The notes: generated by a model not told the origin, from the sequence alone. A stretch of 64,000 nt of DNA from Sinorhizobium terangae (GCF_029714365.1 NZ_CP121661.1:186001-250000); one strand, 5' to 3'. Positions 17,368 to 28,063 are shown, numbered from the stretch's first letter. Numbers and translations: made by a program.

Positions 17368-19194
17368 ATGTGCGGGATCGTAGGCATCGTCGGGCAGCAG
17401 CCGGTCTCGGAACGGCTGGTCGGTGCGTTGAAACGCCTGGAATACCGCGGCTACGATTCGGCCGGCGTCGCGACGATCGACGGTGGAGCGCTCGATCGCC
17501 GGCGCGCGGAGGGCAAGCTCGTCAATCTCGAGGCAAGGCTGAATGAGGAGCCATTGGCGGGCAGCATCGGCATAGGCCATACGCGCTGGGCGACCCATGG
17601 CGCGCCGACGGAGCGCAATGCGCACCCCCATTTCACAGACGGTATCGCAGTCGTACACAACGGCATCATTGAGAATTTTGCTGAGTTGAAGGACGAACTG
17701 GTCGCGTCCGGCGCCGAGTTCCAGACCGAGACCGACACGGAGGTCGTTGCGCATCTCCTGGCACGGCTTCGCCGCGATGGCATCGGCCGGCGCGAGGCGA
17801 TGTTTGCGATGCTGAGGCGGCTGAAGGGCGCATACGCACTCGCTGTCCTTTTCGAAGATGATCCCACGACCATCATGGCGGCCCGTAACGGGCCGCCGCT
17901 GGCGATCGGCCTCGGCGACGGCGAAATGTTCCTGGGGTCGGATGCGATTGCCCTGGCGCCGTTCACCAATGAAATCACCTATCTGTTCGATGGCGACTGG
18001 GCGATCATAGACAAAACCGGTGTCCATATCTTTGATATCGATGGCAATGTCGTCGCCCGGCCGCGCCAGGTTTCCTCGGACGTCGCCTATATGGTCGACA
18101 AGGGCAATCATCGCCATTTCATGGAGAAAGAAATCTACGAGCAGCCTGAGGTCATCTCCCACGCGCTCGGCCACTACATCAACTTCATCGAAAACCGTGT
18201 GACGGCTGTTTCCGATGACATCGATTTCTCCAAAGTACCGAGTCTTGCGCTTTCCGCCTGCGGTACCGCCTATCTCGCCGGGCTGATCGGAAAGTACTGG
18301 TTCGAGCGTTACGCGCGTCTTCCGGTCGAAATCGACGTCGCGTCCGAGTTCCGCTATCGCGAGATCCCGCTCTCGCCACAATCGGCCGCTCTCTTCATTT
18401 CGCAGTCGGGCGAAACGGCCGATACGCTGGCATCGCTTCGGTACTGCAAGGAACACGGCCTGAAGATCGGTGCCGTCGTCAATACCCGCGAATCGACAAT
18501 CGCGCGCGAGTCCGACGCCGTCTTCCCGATCCTCGCCGGTCCCGAGATCGGCGTCGCATCGACCAAGGCCTTCACCTGCCAGCTTGCCGTGCTCGCTGCG
18601 CTCGCTATCGGGGCGGGCAGAGCCAGAGGAACGGTCAGCGAGCAGGAAGAACAGGCGCTGGTGAGAAGCCTTGCCGAGATGCCGCGCATCATGGGCCAGG
18701 TGTTGAACAGCATCAAGCCGAAGATCGAGTTCCTGTCGCGCGAATTGTCGAAGTGCCGCGACGTGCTCTACCTCGGCCGCGGCACCAGCTTCCCGCTGGC
18801 GATGGAAGGGGCGCTGAAGCTCAAGGAGATTTCCTACATCCACGCGGAAGGCTATGCCGCCGGCGAACTGAAGCATGGCCCGATCGCGCTGATCGACGAG
18901 AACATGCCCGTCATCGTCATCGCACCGCACGACCGCTTCTTCGACAAGACGGTCTCGAATATGCAGGAAGTCGCCGCCCGTGGCGGGCGCATCATTCTTA
19001 TCACGGACGAGGCGGGAGCTGCCGCGTCGAAGCTCGACACGATGCATACGATCGTGTTGCCGAATGTCGACGAGATCATCGCGCCGATGATCTTCGCGCT
19101 GCCGATTCAGCTTCTTGCCTATCACACGGCCGTGTCCATGGGCACCGATGTCGACCAGCCGCGCAACCTGGCCAAATCGGTAACGGTCGAATGA
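17368..19194 (+). CDS. nodM: glucosamine-6-phosphate synthase, nod-box controlled (NodM type)
   Basis: A 608-residue glutamine:fructose-6-phosphate amidotransferase that makes glucosamine-6-P, precursor of the N-acetylglucosamine backbone of Nod factor. The start is ATG 17368 so that catalytic Cys is residue 2 (MCGIVGIVG); the open frame upstream would destroy this. The N-terminal glutaminase domain (1-240, with TRWATHGAP and HNGIIEN) is followed by two SIS isomerase domains (about 285-460 with SQSGETADTL, and 460-600) and the terminal KSVTVE. The nod box 237 bp upstream and the nodD relic identify it as the symbiotic paralogue NodM rather than housekeeping GlmS. A strong hairpin lies 66 bp after the stop. 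Confidence 0.92.
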   Translation: MCGIVGIVGQQPVSERLVGALKRLEYRGYDSAGVATIDGGALDRRRAEGKLVNLEARLNEEPLAGSIGIGHTRWATHGAPTERNAHPHFTDGIAVVHNGIIENFAELKDELVASGAEFQTETDTEVVAHLLARLRRDGIGRREAMFAMLRRLKGAYALAVLFEDDPTTIMAARNGPPLAIGLGDGEMFLGSDAIALAPFTNEITYLFDGDWAIIDKTGVHIFDIDGNVVARPRQVSSDVAYMVDKGNHRHFMEKEIYEQPEVISHALGHYINFIENRVTAVSDDIDFSKVPSLALSACGTAYLAGLIGKYWFERYARLPVEIDVASEFRYREIPLSPQSAALFISQSGETADTLASLRYCKEHGLKIGAVVNTRESTIARESDAVFPILAGPEIGVASTKAFTCQLAVLAALAIGAGRARGTVSEQEEQALVRSLAEMPRIMGQVLNSIKPKIEFLSRELSKCRDVLYLGRGTSFPLAMEGALKLKEISYIHAEGYAAGELKHGPIALIDENMPVIVIAPHDRFFDKTVSNMQEVAARGGRIILITDEAGAAASKLDTMHTIVLPNVDEIIAPMIFALPIQLLAYHTAVSMGTDVDQPRNLAKSVTVE

Positions 19195-19855
19195 TCATTC
19201 GGCCGAAAGCACACGAGGTAGGGAGTCCATGGCGGCTGTGACGGCGACCGCCTAGGGCGCGTCGCCTCCGAGTTGGGTCAGCTCGGAGGCGACGTTGGCA
19301 GCGTCCTGGAGTCTGACGCCGTCAGCATCACCGCAATAGGGAACGCGTTCGAGACCAGCGGAACCCGTCTTGTCTCCAGCTCGTCGCTCTGTTCGCGTCT
19401 CTCTCCCAAATCGGTAACACGTGCTCCCCGGCACAACAACCAGACGTCCGGTCCCCGATACGGATGCGGTGAAACCTACAAAGCGGGGGCCGCGGCGACT
19501 AAAAAGGCCATCCGCGCTCGAATTTCATAGTCCCGCCGCCCTGTTGCGATCGACAGGAGGCGCGCTCGCGGAGCTGCTATCGGCGGCCACCCTGCGCAAG
19601 CCTGGCCGAACTGCTTCTGCGCCTCGGCCGAGGCGGGAATGCCGGTACATGGGGAATGCCCGGCACACTTCAAACTCGGCTACGGGCACGGCAGATCCCC
19701 CGAACGCATGCCGCAAAACGTCTTCTCGACCAGGCACGCCGCCTGCAGCTCGCTCAGGCAATCACTTGGACTCGTCAGCGGCGCCTTTGCATGTGCAACA
19801 CCACAGTTTTCAATTCGGAACCTCAACGAAATATTTTTTCGCAGCGCCCACCAAA
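19195..19855. other. gap without a confident gene between nodM and bioZ
   Basis: 661 bases. Apart from the hairpin at 19260-19294, several frames are open on both strands (e.g. 19421-19888 on +), but none shows a good start, codon bias or a recognisable domain. Cys- and Arg-rich translations suggest decayed DNA. Confidence 0.4.
19260..19294. repeat. perfect 13-bp inverted repeat after nodM
   Basis: Arms CGTCGCCTCCGAG and CTCGGAGGCGACG are separated by 9 bases, giving a very stable hairpin. No T-run follows on either strand, so it is not a classical intrinsic terminator. It may stabilise the nodM transcript 3' end or be part of a decayed repeat element. Confidence 0.6.
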
Positions 19856-20845
19856 CTATACCCCGAAAACGACAGCACCTCCGGTTAGGCCGGCTCCAGC
19901 GGAGGTAAGCAACAGCTTTTCACCCGAAGCAAGTGGCCTCGTTTGATGCGAGAGCGACAGGGAAAGCGCTATAGTCGCCGCTGACGAATTCCCATAATTG
20001 TCGATCGTTCGCACTGTTCGTCCCGGGTCGATGCCGAGCCTGTCGCTGACGGCGTCAAATATTCGGGCATTGGCCTGGTGAGGCACGAAGCGATCGATCC
20101 TTGTCGCGTCCAGACCGGCGGCGGCGAGCGCCCGAGCGCCGCAGGTCGCCATCATCTCGACGGCCTGCGCGAACATCTCGCGGCCATCGCGCATCGTCAT
20201 CAGGAAATCTCCCGCCGGAATCCCTGAAGCGAAGGGCCGGTTGCTGCCGCCGGCAGGAATGGAGATCAGATTATAACGGCTCCCGTCCGAGGCGAGATCC
20301 ACACCGAGAATGCCCTTCTCGACCTCGTCCGACGGCGCCAGCACGACGGCCCCGGCGGCATCCGCGAAAAGGACCGCGCTTGCACGTTCGGCCGAATTGA
20401 TCCTCCGGCTCAAGATATTTGCCGCCACGACCAAGACCGGCCGTCCTTGCGCGCGCACGAACCCGTCGGCAAGTGTCAGCGCATAGACAAAGCCCGAGCA
20501 GGCGCCGGCAAGATCGATCGCACCGCTATTGGGCAGACGGAGACGATGAGCGAGCAACGGGGCAGACGGCGGGAGAAGATGATCAGGTGTCGATGTGGCT
20601 AGCAGCGTGAGCGCAACGTCCCCGCGCGCGATGCCGGCGTCGTCGACAGCAGCCTCTCCGGCCTTCGCCGCAAGTCCGCTGAGGGTGTCGCCATCGTCAA
20701 CCCAGTGCCTCGTTCGAATACCCGTCCGGCGTTCGATCCAACCCGGCTCCAGGCCGAGCCTCATTTCGATCTCGGCGTTTTCGACGCGCCGGGCCGGCAC
20801 GGCATGGCCTAGCCCCGCAAGACGCGATGCAGGCGCCCCCCTCAT
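19856..20845 (-). CDS. bioZ: beta-ketoacyl-ACP synthase III-like BioZ
   Basis: A 329-residue KAS III (FabH) relative. The triad is visible: Cys in [11 protein letters not shown] (about residue 116), His in VPHQANARI (about 253) and Asn in [11 protein letters not shown] (about 283). In rhizobia, Mesorhizobium, Agrobacterium and Brucella the last gene of bioBFDAZ, BioZ, supplies the pimeloyl thioester (glutaryl- plus malonyl-derived) for biotin synthesis in place of BioC/BioH. The ATGA overlap with bioA and the operon order support this reading over housekeeping FabH. End of the operon. Confidence 0.9.
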   Translation of the reverse strand: MRGAPASRLAGLGHAVPARRVENAEIEMRLGLEPGWIERRTGIRTRHWVDDGDTLSGLAAKAGEAAVDDAGIARGDVALTLLATSTPDHLLPPSAPLLAHRLRLPNSGAIDLAGACSGFVYALTLADGFVRAQGRPVLVVAANILSRRINSAERASAVLFADAAGAVVLAPSDEVEKGILGVDLASDGSRYNLISIPAGGSNRPFASGIPAGDFLMTMRDGREMFAQAVEMMATCGARALAAAGLDATRIDRFVPHQANARIFDAVSDRLGIDPGRTVRTIDNYGNSSAATIALSLSLSHQTRPLASGEKLLLTSAGAGLTGGAVVFGV

Positions 20846-22110
20846 AGCCGCCCTGCCGCAAAAAGGCCCGCCGCCTCGTCGATCGCGTCATAGGCCCGGT
20901 CGAGATCGGCAGCGGTCACGCAGAACGGCGGCATCAGGTAGATGACGTTGCCGAGCGGGCGGATCAGGAGCTTCCGCTCGCGGAAAAACGCTCGAAGGCG
21001 GGGTCCGATCCCGGACAGATAGCCGCCCTCCGGCACGACGACGTCGAGAGCGGCGATCGTGCCCATTTGCCGAAGATTGGCAAACCGGGGGTCGGATGCG
21101 AAGCGAGCGAGCCCCTTCTCATGAAGCCTCGCGAGCGCGCCGATGCGGTCGCGCACCGCCTCCTCCCGCCAAATATTGAGATTGGCAACGGCCGCCGCGC
21201 AGGCGATCGGGTTGGCGGTGTAGGAACTGGAATGGAAGAAGGTCTTGCGTCGGTCCGCCGAGAGATGCGCCTTAAAGATCTCGGCGGTGCAAAGCGTTGC
21301 CGCCAGCGGCAGTGCTCCGCCCGTCAAGCCTTTCGACGTGCAAAGGATATCCGGCGTGATGACTGCCTGTTCGCAGGCAAAGAGGCTGCCGGTTCGCCCC
21401 CAGCCGGTCATCACCTCGTCGGCGATCGTCAGGCAGCCGTATCGCCGGGCGATGTCCTTCAGTTCCGCAAGCAGCGACGCCCTATACATCTTCATGCCAC
21501 CAGCGCCGAGAACGAGCGGTTCGATGAGGAGGGCGGCGACCTCGCCGGAACGGCATATCGCCTCGAAAGCATCGAGTGTCGCCTGGTCAGAGCCTGCCTG
21601 AGGAAACGGCAGCCGATCGACGTGGAAGAGCAGCGGCTCATAGGCCGCGTTGAAGACGCCGCGCTCTCCCGCCGACATGGTGCCGATCGTGTCGCCATGA
21701 TAGCTGTGCTCCATGACCACGACGCGGCGCCGCAGCTTGCCAATGTTATGGAAAAAACCAAGCGCCATCTTCAGCGCGACCTCAACGGCGGTGGAGCCGC
21801 TGTCGGAAAAGAAAACGTGGGCGAGTCCGGCAGGCGCCACTTCGATCAGGCCTGTCGCCAGTTCTTCCGCCGGTTCGTGGGAATATTCCGCAAAAATGAT
21901 CTGGTCGTAGGTTTCACAGGCGCTTCGGATCGCCTCCATGATCGGCCGATAGCGGTGGCCGTGCGTTACCACCCACCAGGACGAGATCGCGTCGAGAATG
22001 GTCGTGCCGTCCTCATCGATGAGATAGGCGCCCTCGGTCTTGGCGATCCGCTTCATCACCGGCTCGAGCGCATGCTGGGTAAAGGGATGCCAGATGGGTG
22101 AGCGGATCAT
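20842..22110 (-). CDS. bioA: adenosylmethionine-8-amino-7-oxononanoate transaminase BioA
   Basis: A 422-residue PLP transaminase converting KAPA to DAPA with S-adenosylmethionine as amino donor. It begins [13 protein letters not shown], a typical BioA N terminus, with SWWVVTHGH (about residues 44-52, substrate pocket), [15 protein letters not shown] (PLP-binding Asp, about 227-241) and the Schiff-base Lys in [10 protein letters not shown] (about 260-269). Start and stop both overlap neighbours by ATGA. Complete. Confidence 0.95.
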   Translation of the reverse strand: MIRSPIWHPFTQHALEPVMKRIAKTEGAYLIDEDGTTILDAISSWWVVTHGHRYRPIMEAIRSACETYDQIIFAEYSHEPAEELATGLIEVAPAGLAHVFFSDSGSTAVEVALKMALGFFHNIGKLRRRVVVMEHSYHGDTIGTMSAGERGVFNAAYEPLLFHVDRLPFPQAGSDQATLDAFEAICRSGEVAALLIEPLVLGAGGMKMYRASLLAELKDIARRYGCLTIADEVMTGWGRTGSLFACEQAVITPDILCTSKGLTGGALPLAATLCTAEIFKAHLSADRRKTFFHSSSYTANPIACAAAVANLNIWREEAVRDRIGALARLHEKGLARFASDPRFANLRQMGTIAALDVVVPEGGYLSGIGPRLRAFFRERKLLIRPLGNVIYLMPPFCVTAADLDRAYDAIDEAAGLFAAGRL

Positions 22111-22745
22111 GCCGGCTCCTTCAGGAAAAGGCCGATATCAAAGTTCTCCCGAAAGACCTGGCGCAGCAGATCCGGGGTCAGCGGGTCGAGTTTCGGCAGC
22201 CGTCCGAGCGAACGGACGCGGCCCATCTTGGCGATGATTTTTTCCGTATCCGCTTGTGCTTTGCCGATGAAGGCGACGCCGAAAACTGGAATGGAGCGCG
22301 CGCGTAGCGCCTCCAGCGACAGGAGTGTGTGGTTGATGGTTCCCAACTCCGTGCGGGCGCACAGCAGAACAGCTATCTGCCAGCGGGCAAAAACGTCCGC
22401 GAAGACGGTCTCTGCGTTAAGCGGGACCAGCAACCCGCCTGCTCCCTCAATGATCAGCGGCGCCTCCGTCACAGGCGGGACAAGCGCTTCCGCCTCAATC
22501 CGGAAGCCGTCGATGCTGGCCGCCAGATGTGGCGAAGCCGGCGTGCGCAGCCGATAGGCTTCCGGCACGATGCGCGCGGGCGGTATCCGGCCAAGCCGCT
22601 GAACCGTCTCGCTGTCCGTTTCACCTTCAAGACCGGACTGGACCGGTTTCCAGTAACACGCGCCCAGCGCATCCGTCAGGGCGGCGGAAAATACCGTCTT
22701 GCCGATACCCGTATCGGTTCCGGTGACGACGAGGCGACGCGTCAC
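22107..22745 (-). CDS. bioD: dethiobiotin synthetase BioD
   Basis: A 212-residue ATP-dependent carboxylase closing the ureido ring of dethiobiotin. The P-loop reads [13 protein letters not shown] (residues about 8-20), followed by [10 protein letters not shown] (about 31-40) and the [10 protein letters not shown] segment (about 107-116). The length is near the family norm. Overlaps bioF and bioA by ATGA on each side, so translation is coupled. Confidence 0.95.
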   Translation of the reverse strand: MTRRLVVTGTDTGIGKTVFSAALTDALGACYWKPVQSGLEGETDSETVQRLGRIPPARIVPEAYRLRTPASPHLAASIDGFRIEAEALVPPVTEAPLIIEGAGGLLVPLNAETVFADVFARWQIAVLLCARTELGTINHTLLSLEALRARSIPVFGVAFIGKAQADTEKIIAKMGRVRSLGRLPKLDPLTPDLLRQVFRENFDIGLFLKEPA

Positions 22746-23887
22746 GGCTTTTCCTCCGTCATGATCACGGCGAGCCGCGCGAGCATCTGCGAAATCGTCG
22801 GCCTGTCGACATTCAGGGTGATGGCGATCCTAAGCCTTGCCGTGCCTTCCGGGACGGTCGGCGGCCGGATCGCGCGGATATCGAAGCCTTCGGCACGCAT
22901 GCGCGCCGCAATCTGCAGGCACAGAGCGTTGTCGCCGATCGGGACCGGCAGGATCTGCGACCCGCTGCCCTCGACACCGAGTGCGGCCGAAAGTTCCGCG
23001 TTGGCGAATATTCGCAACGCTTCCAACGCGGCCCGACGCTCGGGCTCTTCGGCAACAACCCGCAAAGCTTCGCGCACGCACGCGGCGATCAGCGGCGACG
23101 GCGCGGTCGAATAGATGACGCCGCGTGCCCGGTTGACGAGATAGTCACAAATCACCGCGCTGGCGCCGATCAGTGCGCCGCTGACACCAAGCGCCTTGCC
23201 GCAGGTGTGAAGGACGATGATGTTTTCGCGGTTTTCCAGACCGTGGGCGAGACCGCGCCCGTGCGGGCCGAAGACGCCCGTGGCATGCGCCTCGTCGATC
23301 ACCAGAAAGCCGTCATGCCGGTCCGCGAGTTTCGCGAGCTCGGGGAGGGGGGCTCGGTCGCCGTCCATCGAGTAGAGGCTTTCGACGGCAATCCACGGAT
23401 GGCCGGTCCCGCCCGCAAGTCGCCATCGTCTTATAGCGTCAGCAAAACCTTCGACGTCGTTGTGCGGTACGGAGACTGCCGGCGCCTTGCTTGCCGAAAT
23501 GCCTTCGTGCGCGCTGGCATGCACCAGTGCGTCATGGACAATCAGATCATCCCGTTGTGGCAGGGTCGCAAAGAGCGCAGCGTTGGCCGCATAGCCGCTG
23601 CCGAAATAAAGGCAGCGTTCCATACCGAAATGGGCGGCAGCCTCTGCCTCGAGCGCCTCATGCTCCGAATGATTGCCGCGCAGCAGCCGCGAGCCGCCGG
23701 CGCCAACCGGCACGCCGCGTTCGATCGCGGCGGCGATGGCAGCCTTGAGGCGTGGAGAATCGGCGAGTGCCAGATAGTCGTTGGACGTGAAATCGACGCC
23801 ACCCGACGGCAGCAGCTCCCTGCGCCGTCCCTTGCGCTCGAGCCCCGCCAAAGTCCGCGCGTAGCGGTCGAGGCCGCTGCCATTCAT
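22742..23887 (-). CDS. bioF: 8-amino-7-oxononanoate synthase BioF
   Basis: A 381-residue alpha-oxoamine synthase (PLP) condensing pimeloyl thioester with alanine. Seen: [12 protein letters not shown] (about residues 28-39), [11 protein letters not shown] (about 62-72), [12 protein letters not shown] (about 196-207) and the Lys of [12 protein letters not shown] (about 229-240). ATG overlaps the bioB TGA and its stop overlaps bioD. Complete. Confidence 0.95.
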   Translation of the reverse strand: MNGSGLDRYARTLAGLERKGRRRELLPSGGVDFTSNDYLALADSPRLKAAIAAAIERGVPVGAGGSRLLRGNHSEHEALEAEAAAHFGMERCLYFGSGYAANAALFATLPQRDDLIVHDALVHASAHEGISASKAPAVSVPHNDVEGFADAIRRWRLAGGTGHPWIAVESLYSMDGDRAPLPELAKLADRHDGFLVIDEAHATGVFGPHGRGLAHGLENRENIIVLHTCGKALGVSGALIGASAVICDYLVNRARGVIYSTAPSPLIAACVREALRVVAEEPERRAALEALRIFANAELSAALGVEGSGSQILPVPIGDNALCLQIAARMRAEGFDIRAIRPPTVPEGTARLRIAITLNVDRPTISQMLARLAVIMTEEKP

Positions 23888-24876
23888 GTGTTCGGCTCCA
23901 GTGCCATCGGCTTCAGGCCGAGTCGGCGGAAAAGCCCGGCATCATGGTCCTCCCCGGGATTGTCGGTGGTCAGCAGCGTGTCGCCGACGAAGATCGAATT
24001 GGCCCCGGCAAAGAAACAAAGAGCCTGCATCTCGTCGGTCATTTCCGTCCGTCCGGCCGACAGTCGCACATGGGATTGCGGCATCAGGATGCGGGCAAGC
24101 GCGATGGTGCGAACGAACTCGATGGGGTCGACCGGAGCCGCATCGGCCAACTTCGACCCGGGAATCGGAATGAGCATGTTGATCGGTACGCTTTCGGGCG
24201 GGGAGGGAAGATTGGCGAGAGTGACCAGCATGGAGATGCGGTCATCGGCCGTCTCGCCCATCCCCAGAATGCCGCCGGCACAGACCTTGATGCCGGCGTC
24301 GCGCACATTCGAAAGAGTCTCGAGGCGGTCGGCGAAGGTACGAGTGGTGATGATTTCGCTGTAGAAGCGCTCCGAGGTGTCGATATTGTGGTTGTAGTAA
24401 TCGAGACCGGCGTCGGCGAGCGTCGCACTCTGGTTCGGCGACAACATGCCGAGCGTCATGCACGTCTCCATGCCGAGCGCCTTTACGCCGCGAACCATCG
24501 CGACGATTGCGCCCATGTCGCGGTCTTTCGGACTGCGCCAGGCCGCACCCATGCAATAGCGTGTCGCACCCCCCTCCTTGGCCTTGCGCGCTTCGGCAAT
24601 AACCTTTTCAACTTGCATAAGCTTCGAGGCCTTGAGCCCCGTCGGATAATGAGCCGACTGGCTGCAATAGCCGCAGTCCTCGGCGCAGCCGCCTGTCTTG
24701 ATCGAAAGCAGCCGGCTCATCTGCACTGCATTGGGATCAAAATTTGCCCGGTGCACGGTCTGCGCCCGGTACAGCAAATCGTTGAATGGCAAATTATAGA
24801 TTTTTGTGGCGTCCGAAGGGATCCATCGCTTCGACTCTTGTTCGGTTGAGACAGTTCGGTTCAGCTTTTCCGGCAA
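23884..24876 (-). CDS. bioB: biotin synthase BioB
   Basis: A 330-residue radical-SAM enzyme inserting sulfur into dethiobiotin. The SAM cluster motif CAEDCGYC (CxxxCxxC, about residues 64-71) and the downstream conserved YNHNIDTS and ICAGGILG-like ([12 protein letters not shown]) segments are present. It is the first gene of the operon. The upstream gap contains a BioR box. A second, weaker box-like sequence (TTATAGATTT, 24794-24803) lies within the first codons. Confidence 0.96.
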   Translation of the reverse strand: MPEKLNRTVSTEQESKRWIPSDATKIYNLPFNDLLYRAQTVHRANFDPNAVQMSRLLSIKTGGCAEDCGYCSQSAHYPTGLKASKLMQVEKVIAEARKAKEGGATRYCMGAAWRSPKDRDMGAIVAMVRGVKALGMETCMTLGMLSPNQSATLADAGLDYYNHNIDTSERFYSEIITTRTFADRLETLSNVRDAGIKVCAGGILGMGETADDRISMLVTLANLPSPPESVPINMLIPIPGSKLADAAPVDPIEFVRTIALARILMPQSHVRLSAGRTEMTDEMQALCFFAGANSIFVGDTLLTTDNPGEDHDAGLFRRLGLKPMALEPNT

Positions 24877-24918
24877 ACTAGCCTCCGCGCGAGAATCATT
24901 ATCAATTGAAGTTTATTT

Positions 24919-24928
24919 CTATCTATAA
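24919..24928 (-). promoter_or_regulatory. BioR operator upstream of bioB
   Basis: CTATCTATAA on the + strand (TTATAGATAG on the operon strand) matches 9 of 10 positions of the palindromic BioR box TTATMKATAA known from alphaproteobacteria. It sits 43 bp before the bioB start, between bioR and bioB, where binding would block transcription of bioBFDAZ. Confidence 0.75.
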
Positions 24929-25033
24929 TTTTCGACTGGATGCAAGCGAGCACGCTGAGAGCGTGCACCCTCTGACATTCAACTGCCGGATAGACGTCGC
25001 GGTGAATGAAGTGATCGGATGAGGGCTTAGGTG

Positions 25034-25711
25034 TCAGCCGGCGATTGCGAAGATATCGCGCCGCGCGCCGGAGGCGCCTTTAAGCGGTCTCTGTCCAATC
25101 CGTTGAACGTGACGCTCCAGAATTGCCGAGGCGTTTTCGGTTTTTCCCTCGCGCAGAAAGGCGAGGATCGCACGATGCTCGTGGTCGGTCCGCACTTCCC
25201 ATTCGGACCGCCAGGACGCAAACAGAAAGCGCGCGCTTGCTGCATGCAGATCATCAATTTCGGCAAGCAGGCGCGGCATGCCGCAAGGCATAAGAATGAG
25301 CCTGTGGAAACGCCTGTTCGCGTCCTCCCACGATCGGACATCACGCGAATCGTCGCCTGCGACTGTTGCTTCTTCTGCCTCGTTGAGAATGGATGGCGTC
25401 AAGTGCGGCGCTGCATGCCTGAGCGCGAGTACTTCCAGTGCTGCCCGCATTTCCGCCACCTCCCGGACCTCGTTGAGATCGAAGGAGGCCACTCGGACGC
25501 CGCGGCGGGGCTCGCTGACGACCAAACCCTGGGCTTCAAGCCGCCGAAACGCCTCGCGCACCGGCACATGGCTCGCGCCGAATTCCTCTGCGAACTTGTC
25601 CTGCTTCAGCTTCATGCCTGGGGCAAGCTGGCCGGTGACAATCCGATCGGCGAGGATGCGGCTGATGCGGCTGGCAATTGTGTCGTCGTTGGCTGCGATC
25701 ATGGCTTCCAT
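25034..25711 (-). CDS. bioR: GntR-family biotin repressor BioR
   Basis: A 225-residue FadR/FCD-type GntR regulator. The N-terminal winged helix (about residues 8-75) contains MKLKQDKFAEEFGASHVPV and the recognition part REAFRRLEAQGLV. The C-terminal FCD helical domain (about 85-215) has MRAALEVLALRHA and a late EHRAILAFLREG with metal-ligand-like His. It lies immediately upstream of bioB, 157 bp away and in the same direction, with a BioR box between them. BioR in Rhizobiales is a biotin-independent repressor of bio genes, and the assignment rests on family plus context. No clear second box was found before bioR itself. Confidence 0.85.
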   Translation of the reverse strand: MEAMIAANDDTIASRISRILADRIVTGQLAPGMKLKQDKFAEEFGASHVPVREAFRRLEAQGLVVSEPRRGVRVASFDLNEVREVAEMRAALEVLALRHAAPHLTPSILNEAEEATVAGDDSRDVRSWEDANRRFHRLILMPCGMPRLLAEIDDLHAASARFLFASWRSEWEVRTDHEHRAILAFLREGKTENASAILERHVQRIGQRPLKGASGARRDIFAIAG

Positions 25712-26070
25712 TCAGTTCCGGCCAGCTGGTGTTGTCCCTGTACACTGTTTCCATGCCGGATTTCTACCGTGATAAGAAGCCCGGCTGCGCGTATGATCGT
25801 CGGCGCGTGATCAGTTTGGCAGCGAACCGGCCTGCAATAACTCAGGCATTGCATGGCCTCTGAGGCCAGGGTGCTGCAATACGCTCAAACTTCACGGCGC
25901 AAGCGCTGCAACCTTGCGGGCGCCTCCATTTCGAACGACAGTGAAAAGACGGCTCTCCGAGACAGCTGCGCAAGTTGCACAACAGATGTGACAGCTATTT
26001 CCGAGATCATTTAGCGACACTTCGAACCGATCGCTGGCCAGCCGAAGCTGCGGCGTCTAAACTCTGGTGC
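25712..26070. other. intergenic region bioR to MucR-like gene
   Basis: 359 bases, AT-richer near 25980-26030. It must contain the bioR promoter. I see no recognisable operator, RNA gene or repeat. Confidence 0.4.
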
Positions 26071-26511
26071 CTACCGTTTCTTGCCCAAGCCGGTTGCGCG
26101 CGCGAGGGCCGAGCGTTGTTGAGCATAGTTTGGAGCAATCATCGGGTAGTCATCCGGAAGACTCCATTTTGCACGATATTCCTCCGGTGTGAGCCCGTAC
26201 TTCGCCATCAAGTGCCGCCTTAGCGTTTTGAACTTTTGGCCATCCTCGAGGCAAATGATAAAATCGGCCGTCACCGACTTCTTGATCGGAACGGCGGGGC
26301 GACGTTCTCCAACGGCAGAGTCAGGTTCGGCCGTGCCTGGCTGAGATGTGCTGCTCAATGAGGAAAACGTCTGCTCAATAAGATTAGGCAGGCCCTCAAC
26401 AGGAACGACATTGCGGCTCAGATAAGCGGCGACGATTCGGCTCGTCAGCTCAAGCTTCCGTTCCTCGTTGCCCGAACGTGATTCACTCAACGTCTTCTCC
26501 TTTGTCTTCAT
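26071..26511 (-). CDS. MucR/Ros-family zinc-finger transcriptional regulator
   Basis: A 146-residue prokaryotic zinc-finger protein. The finger is near residues 84-115: ICLEDGQKFKTLRRHLMAKYG (Cys, Asp in place of the second Cys, then His...His), followed by the conserved LTPEEYRAKWSLPDDYPMIAPNYAQ tail of this family. The CxxD variant is common in rhizobial MucR. An N-terminal region of about 80 residues carries the oligomerisation segment (ELTSRIVAAYLSRNVVPV). MucR/Ros proteins repress or activate exopolysaccharide, motility and nod genes at AT-rich DNA. This copy on accessory DNA is probably a paralogue of the chromosomal regulator. Confidence 0.93.
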   Translation of the reverse strand: MKTKEKTLSESRSGNEERKLELTSRIVAAYLSRNVVPVEGLPNLIEQTFSSLSSTSQPGTAEPDSAVGERRPAVPIKKSVTADFIICLEDGQKFKTLRRHLMAKYGLTPEEYRAKWSLPDDYPMIAPNYAQQRSALARATGLGKKR

Positions 26512-26699
26512 CGGTCAGATTCGTTTAACGTGCAGGTATTTCAGCCGGAAGGAAGGCGGTGACAAACGCTGGTTTGTCTTTTTCGACAGTTTTCCGTCTT
26601 TTTTGTTATGTCTTGATCTGTCGACTCCATTCGCATTTGCCCAGAGTCCGATGCGGTTTCTATCCTGTTGCACTCGAAGTACGGGAACACCTCGGACCA

Positions 26700-26891
26700 A
26701 TGGCATCACAGCTTGACATGTTTTCCTCACCGTGTGAGGCAACCGAAGTTGTCATGAAGCTTCCAACCTCATCGAAGCGACGCGACGCGAAACGACCCGC
26801 TGTCGAAAACATGGCGCGGCTTCTGGAGGAGAGCGGAAACTACCGCGTGCTGAGCAAGCTTGTCGCCTGGCAGACGACAGTTCCGGGCTGA
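26700..26891 (+). pseudogene. short ORF, possible N-terminal fragment of a larger gene
   Basis: A 63-codon frame from ATG (MASQLDMFSSP...) to TGA. It ends in AVENMARLLEESGNYRVLSKLVAWQT, which resembles the start of some rhizobial exonuclease-type proteins, but the remainder of such a gene is not present. Recognition is weak. It may be an independent small protein. Confidence 0.3.
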
Positions 26892-27082
26892 CTAAACCGG
26901 ACACGTATCCCTTGATTTTCAATGCGGTAAGGCTTTCCGGCTTTTCCTCGGCTCGAAGTAGCGCGCCGCGATTTTTCCGGAATTTTGACAGCCAAAACCG
27001 GAAAAATGAGTTTTCCGGTGGCCTGACAAAATGACTTCAAAGGCCTGCTTGAAGCCTTGTAAAGGACCAACGAAACAGTTCC

Positions 27083-27823
27083 TCATTCGGAAGGGCTCTG
27101 GAGCACCTCATTGGCGGCACAAGCGAGCCACCCTGTGATGAGTGATCGCGCCTCCCAAAGCGGCATCGGCTTTGAAGGCAGCGGCACTTTCCCTTTCCTG
27201 TGTCGTTCCAGCGCGTTTGCTGTCTGAGTGAACAATCTCCGCTTATTGCCAGTCACTGCTTTCAGTGCAAGGCCGCTACTGTCTAGCGCCTCGTACGCAT
27301 TGTATAGAGCACCCCATCCCGAGTTGTCAGAGAGATACTCCATCGCAGAGGCCACGGCGGGATGGTGCGCGGCAGCCCGCATCCAGTCTTGGGCCTTCGA
27401 GGCAACAGGCGGCGTTTCGATAATGTTGCCCTCTGCGTCTCGAACCGTCAGTTCCGCTGGATAGAAGCGCGAGCGGTTCGTGAAGCTCTGGCCCTCAATA
27501 AACTGATGTCGCTTGGGACTCCCGATCTGGCTGAACTCGACCACTGCGCCCGGCGTTACGGGATCGGCGCCGGCATTAGCTGCCATTGCCGCATTGAGGC
27601 ACCTGATCAGTCCCTTTGCCTTGGTGTGAACGTCTAACTGCGTCGTGAGGCCATCGAAGGCACTTGAACGAACAGCTAGGTAAGACGCGCCCTCATCATG
27701 GATTTCTTCGATATAGGGGTCAAACGGTGGCTTCAGCAGGGACGTCCAAATATCCCTGTCGGGCTCAATGACGTTTAACTCCACACCCCAGTGGTTGCTC
27801 GCTTGCATCGCCGTCTCACTCAT
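27083..27823 (-). CDS. conserved-looking hypothetical protein
   Basis: 246 residues from ATG 27823. A TTG one codon upstream is also open. It is soluble, with no signal peptide or membrane helix, and shows no motif I recognise. The composition is ordinary, and the long frame with normal codon use suggests a real gene. It contains a hydrophilic middle with RFYPAELTVRDAEGN and a C-terminal basic segment (NALERHRKGKVPLP). It stands alone in accessory DNA between a MucR-like regulator and a methylase relic. Function unknown. Confidence 0.65.
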   Translation of the reverse strand: MSETAMQASNHWGVELNVIEPDRDIWTSLLKPPFDPYIEEIHDEGASYLAVRSSAFDGLTTQLDVHTKAKGLIRCLNAAMAANAGADPVTPGAVVEFSQIGSPKRHQFIEGQSFTNRSRFYPAELTVRDAEGNIIETPPVASKAQDWMRAAAHHPAVASAMEYLSDNSGWGALYNAYEALDSSGLALKAVTGNKRRLFTQTANALERHRKGKVPLPSKPMPLWEARSLITGWLACAANEVLQSPSE

Positions 27824-28063
27824 CAATGCGCTCCAGCAAAACCTGCTCTGTTGTAGAGATGAGCAGAGCTGCAGGGGGATGGCCCACTGCAGCTCCTCAT
27901 GCTCGCTTCTTCATTCAGCTTGGCTGGCCCCGTTCCCATAAAGGAACCGTTTCGAACGCATAGCTGCGTTAGAATTGGGGGCCCCGCCGTCGATTTCAAG
28001 CGGTGCCGCCGGTGATGATCAATTCCGGCGCCGCCGACCCTTTCCCGCCACCGACCGAGTAGG

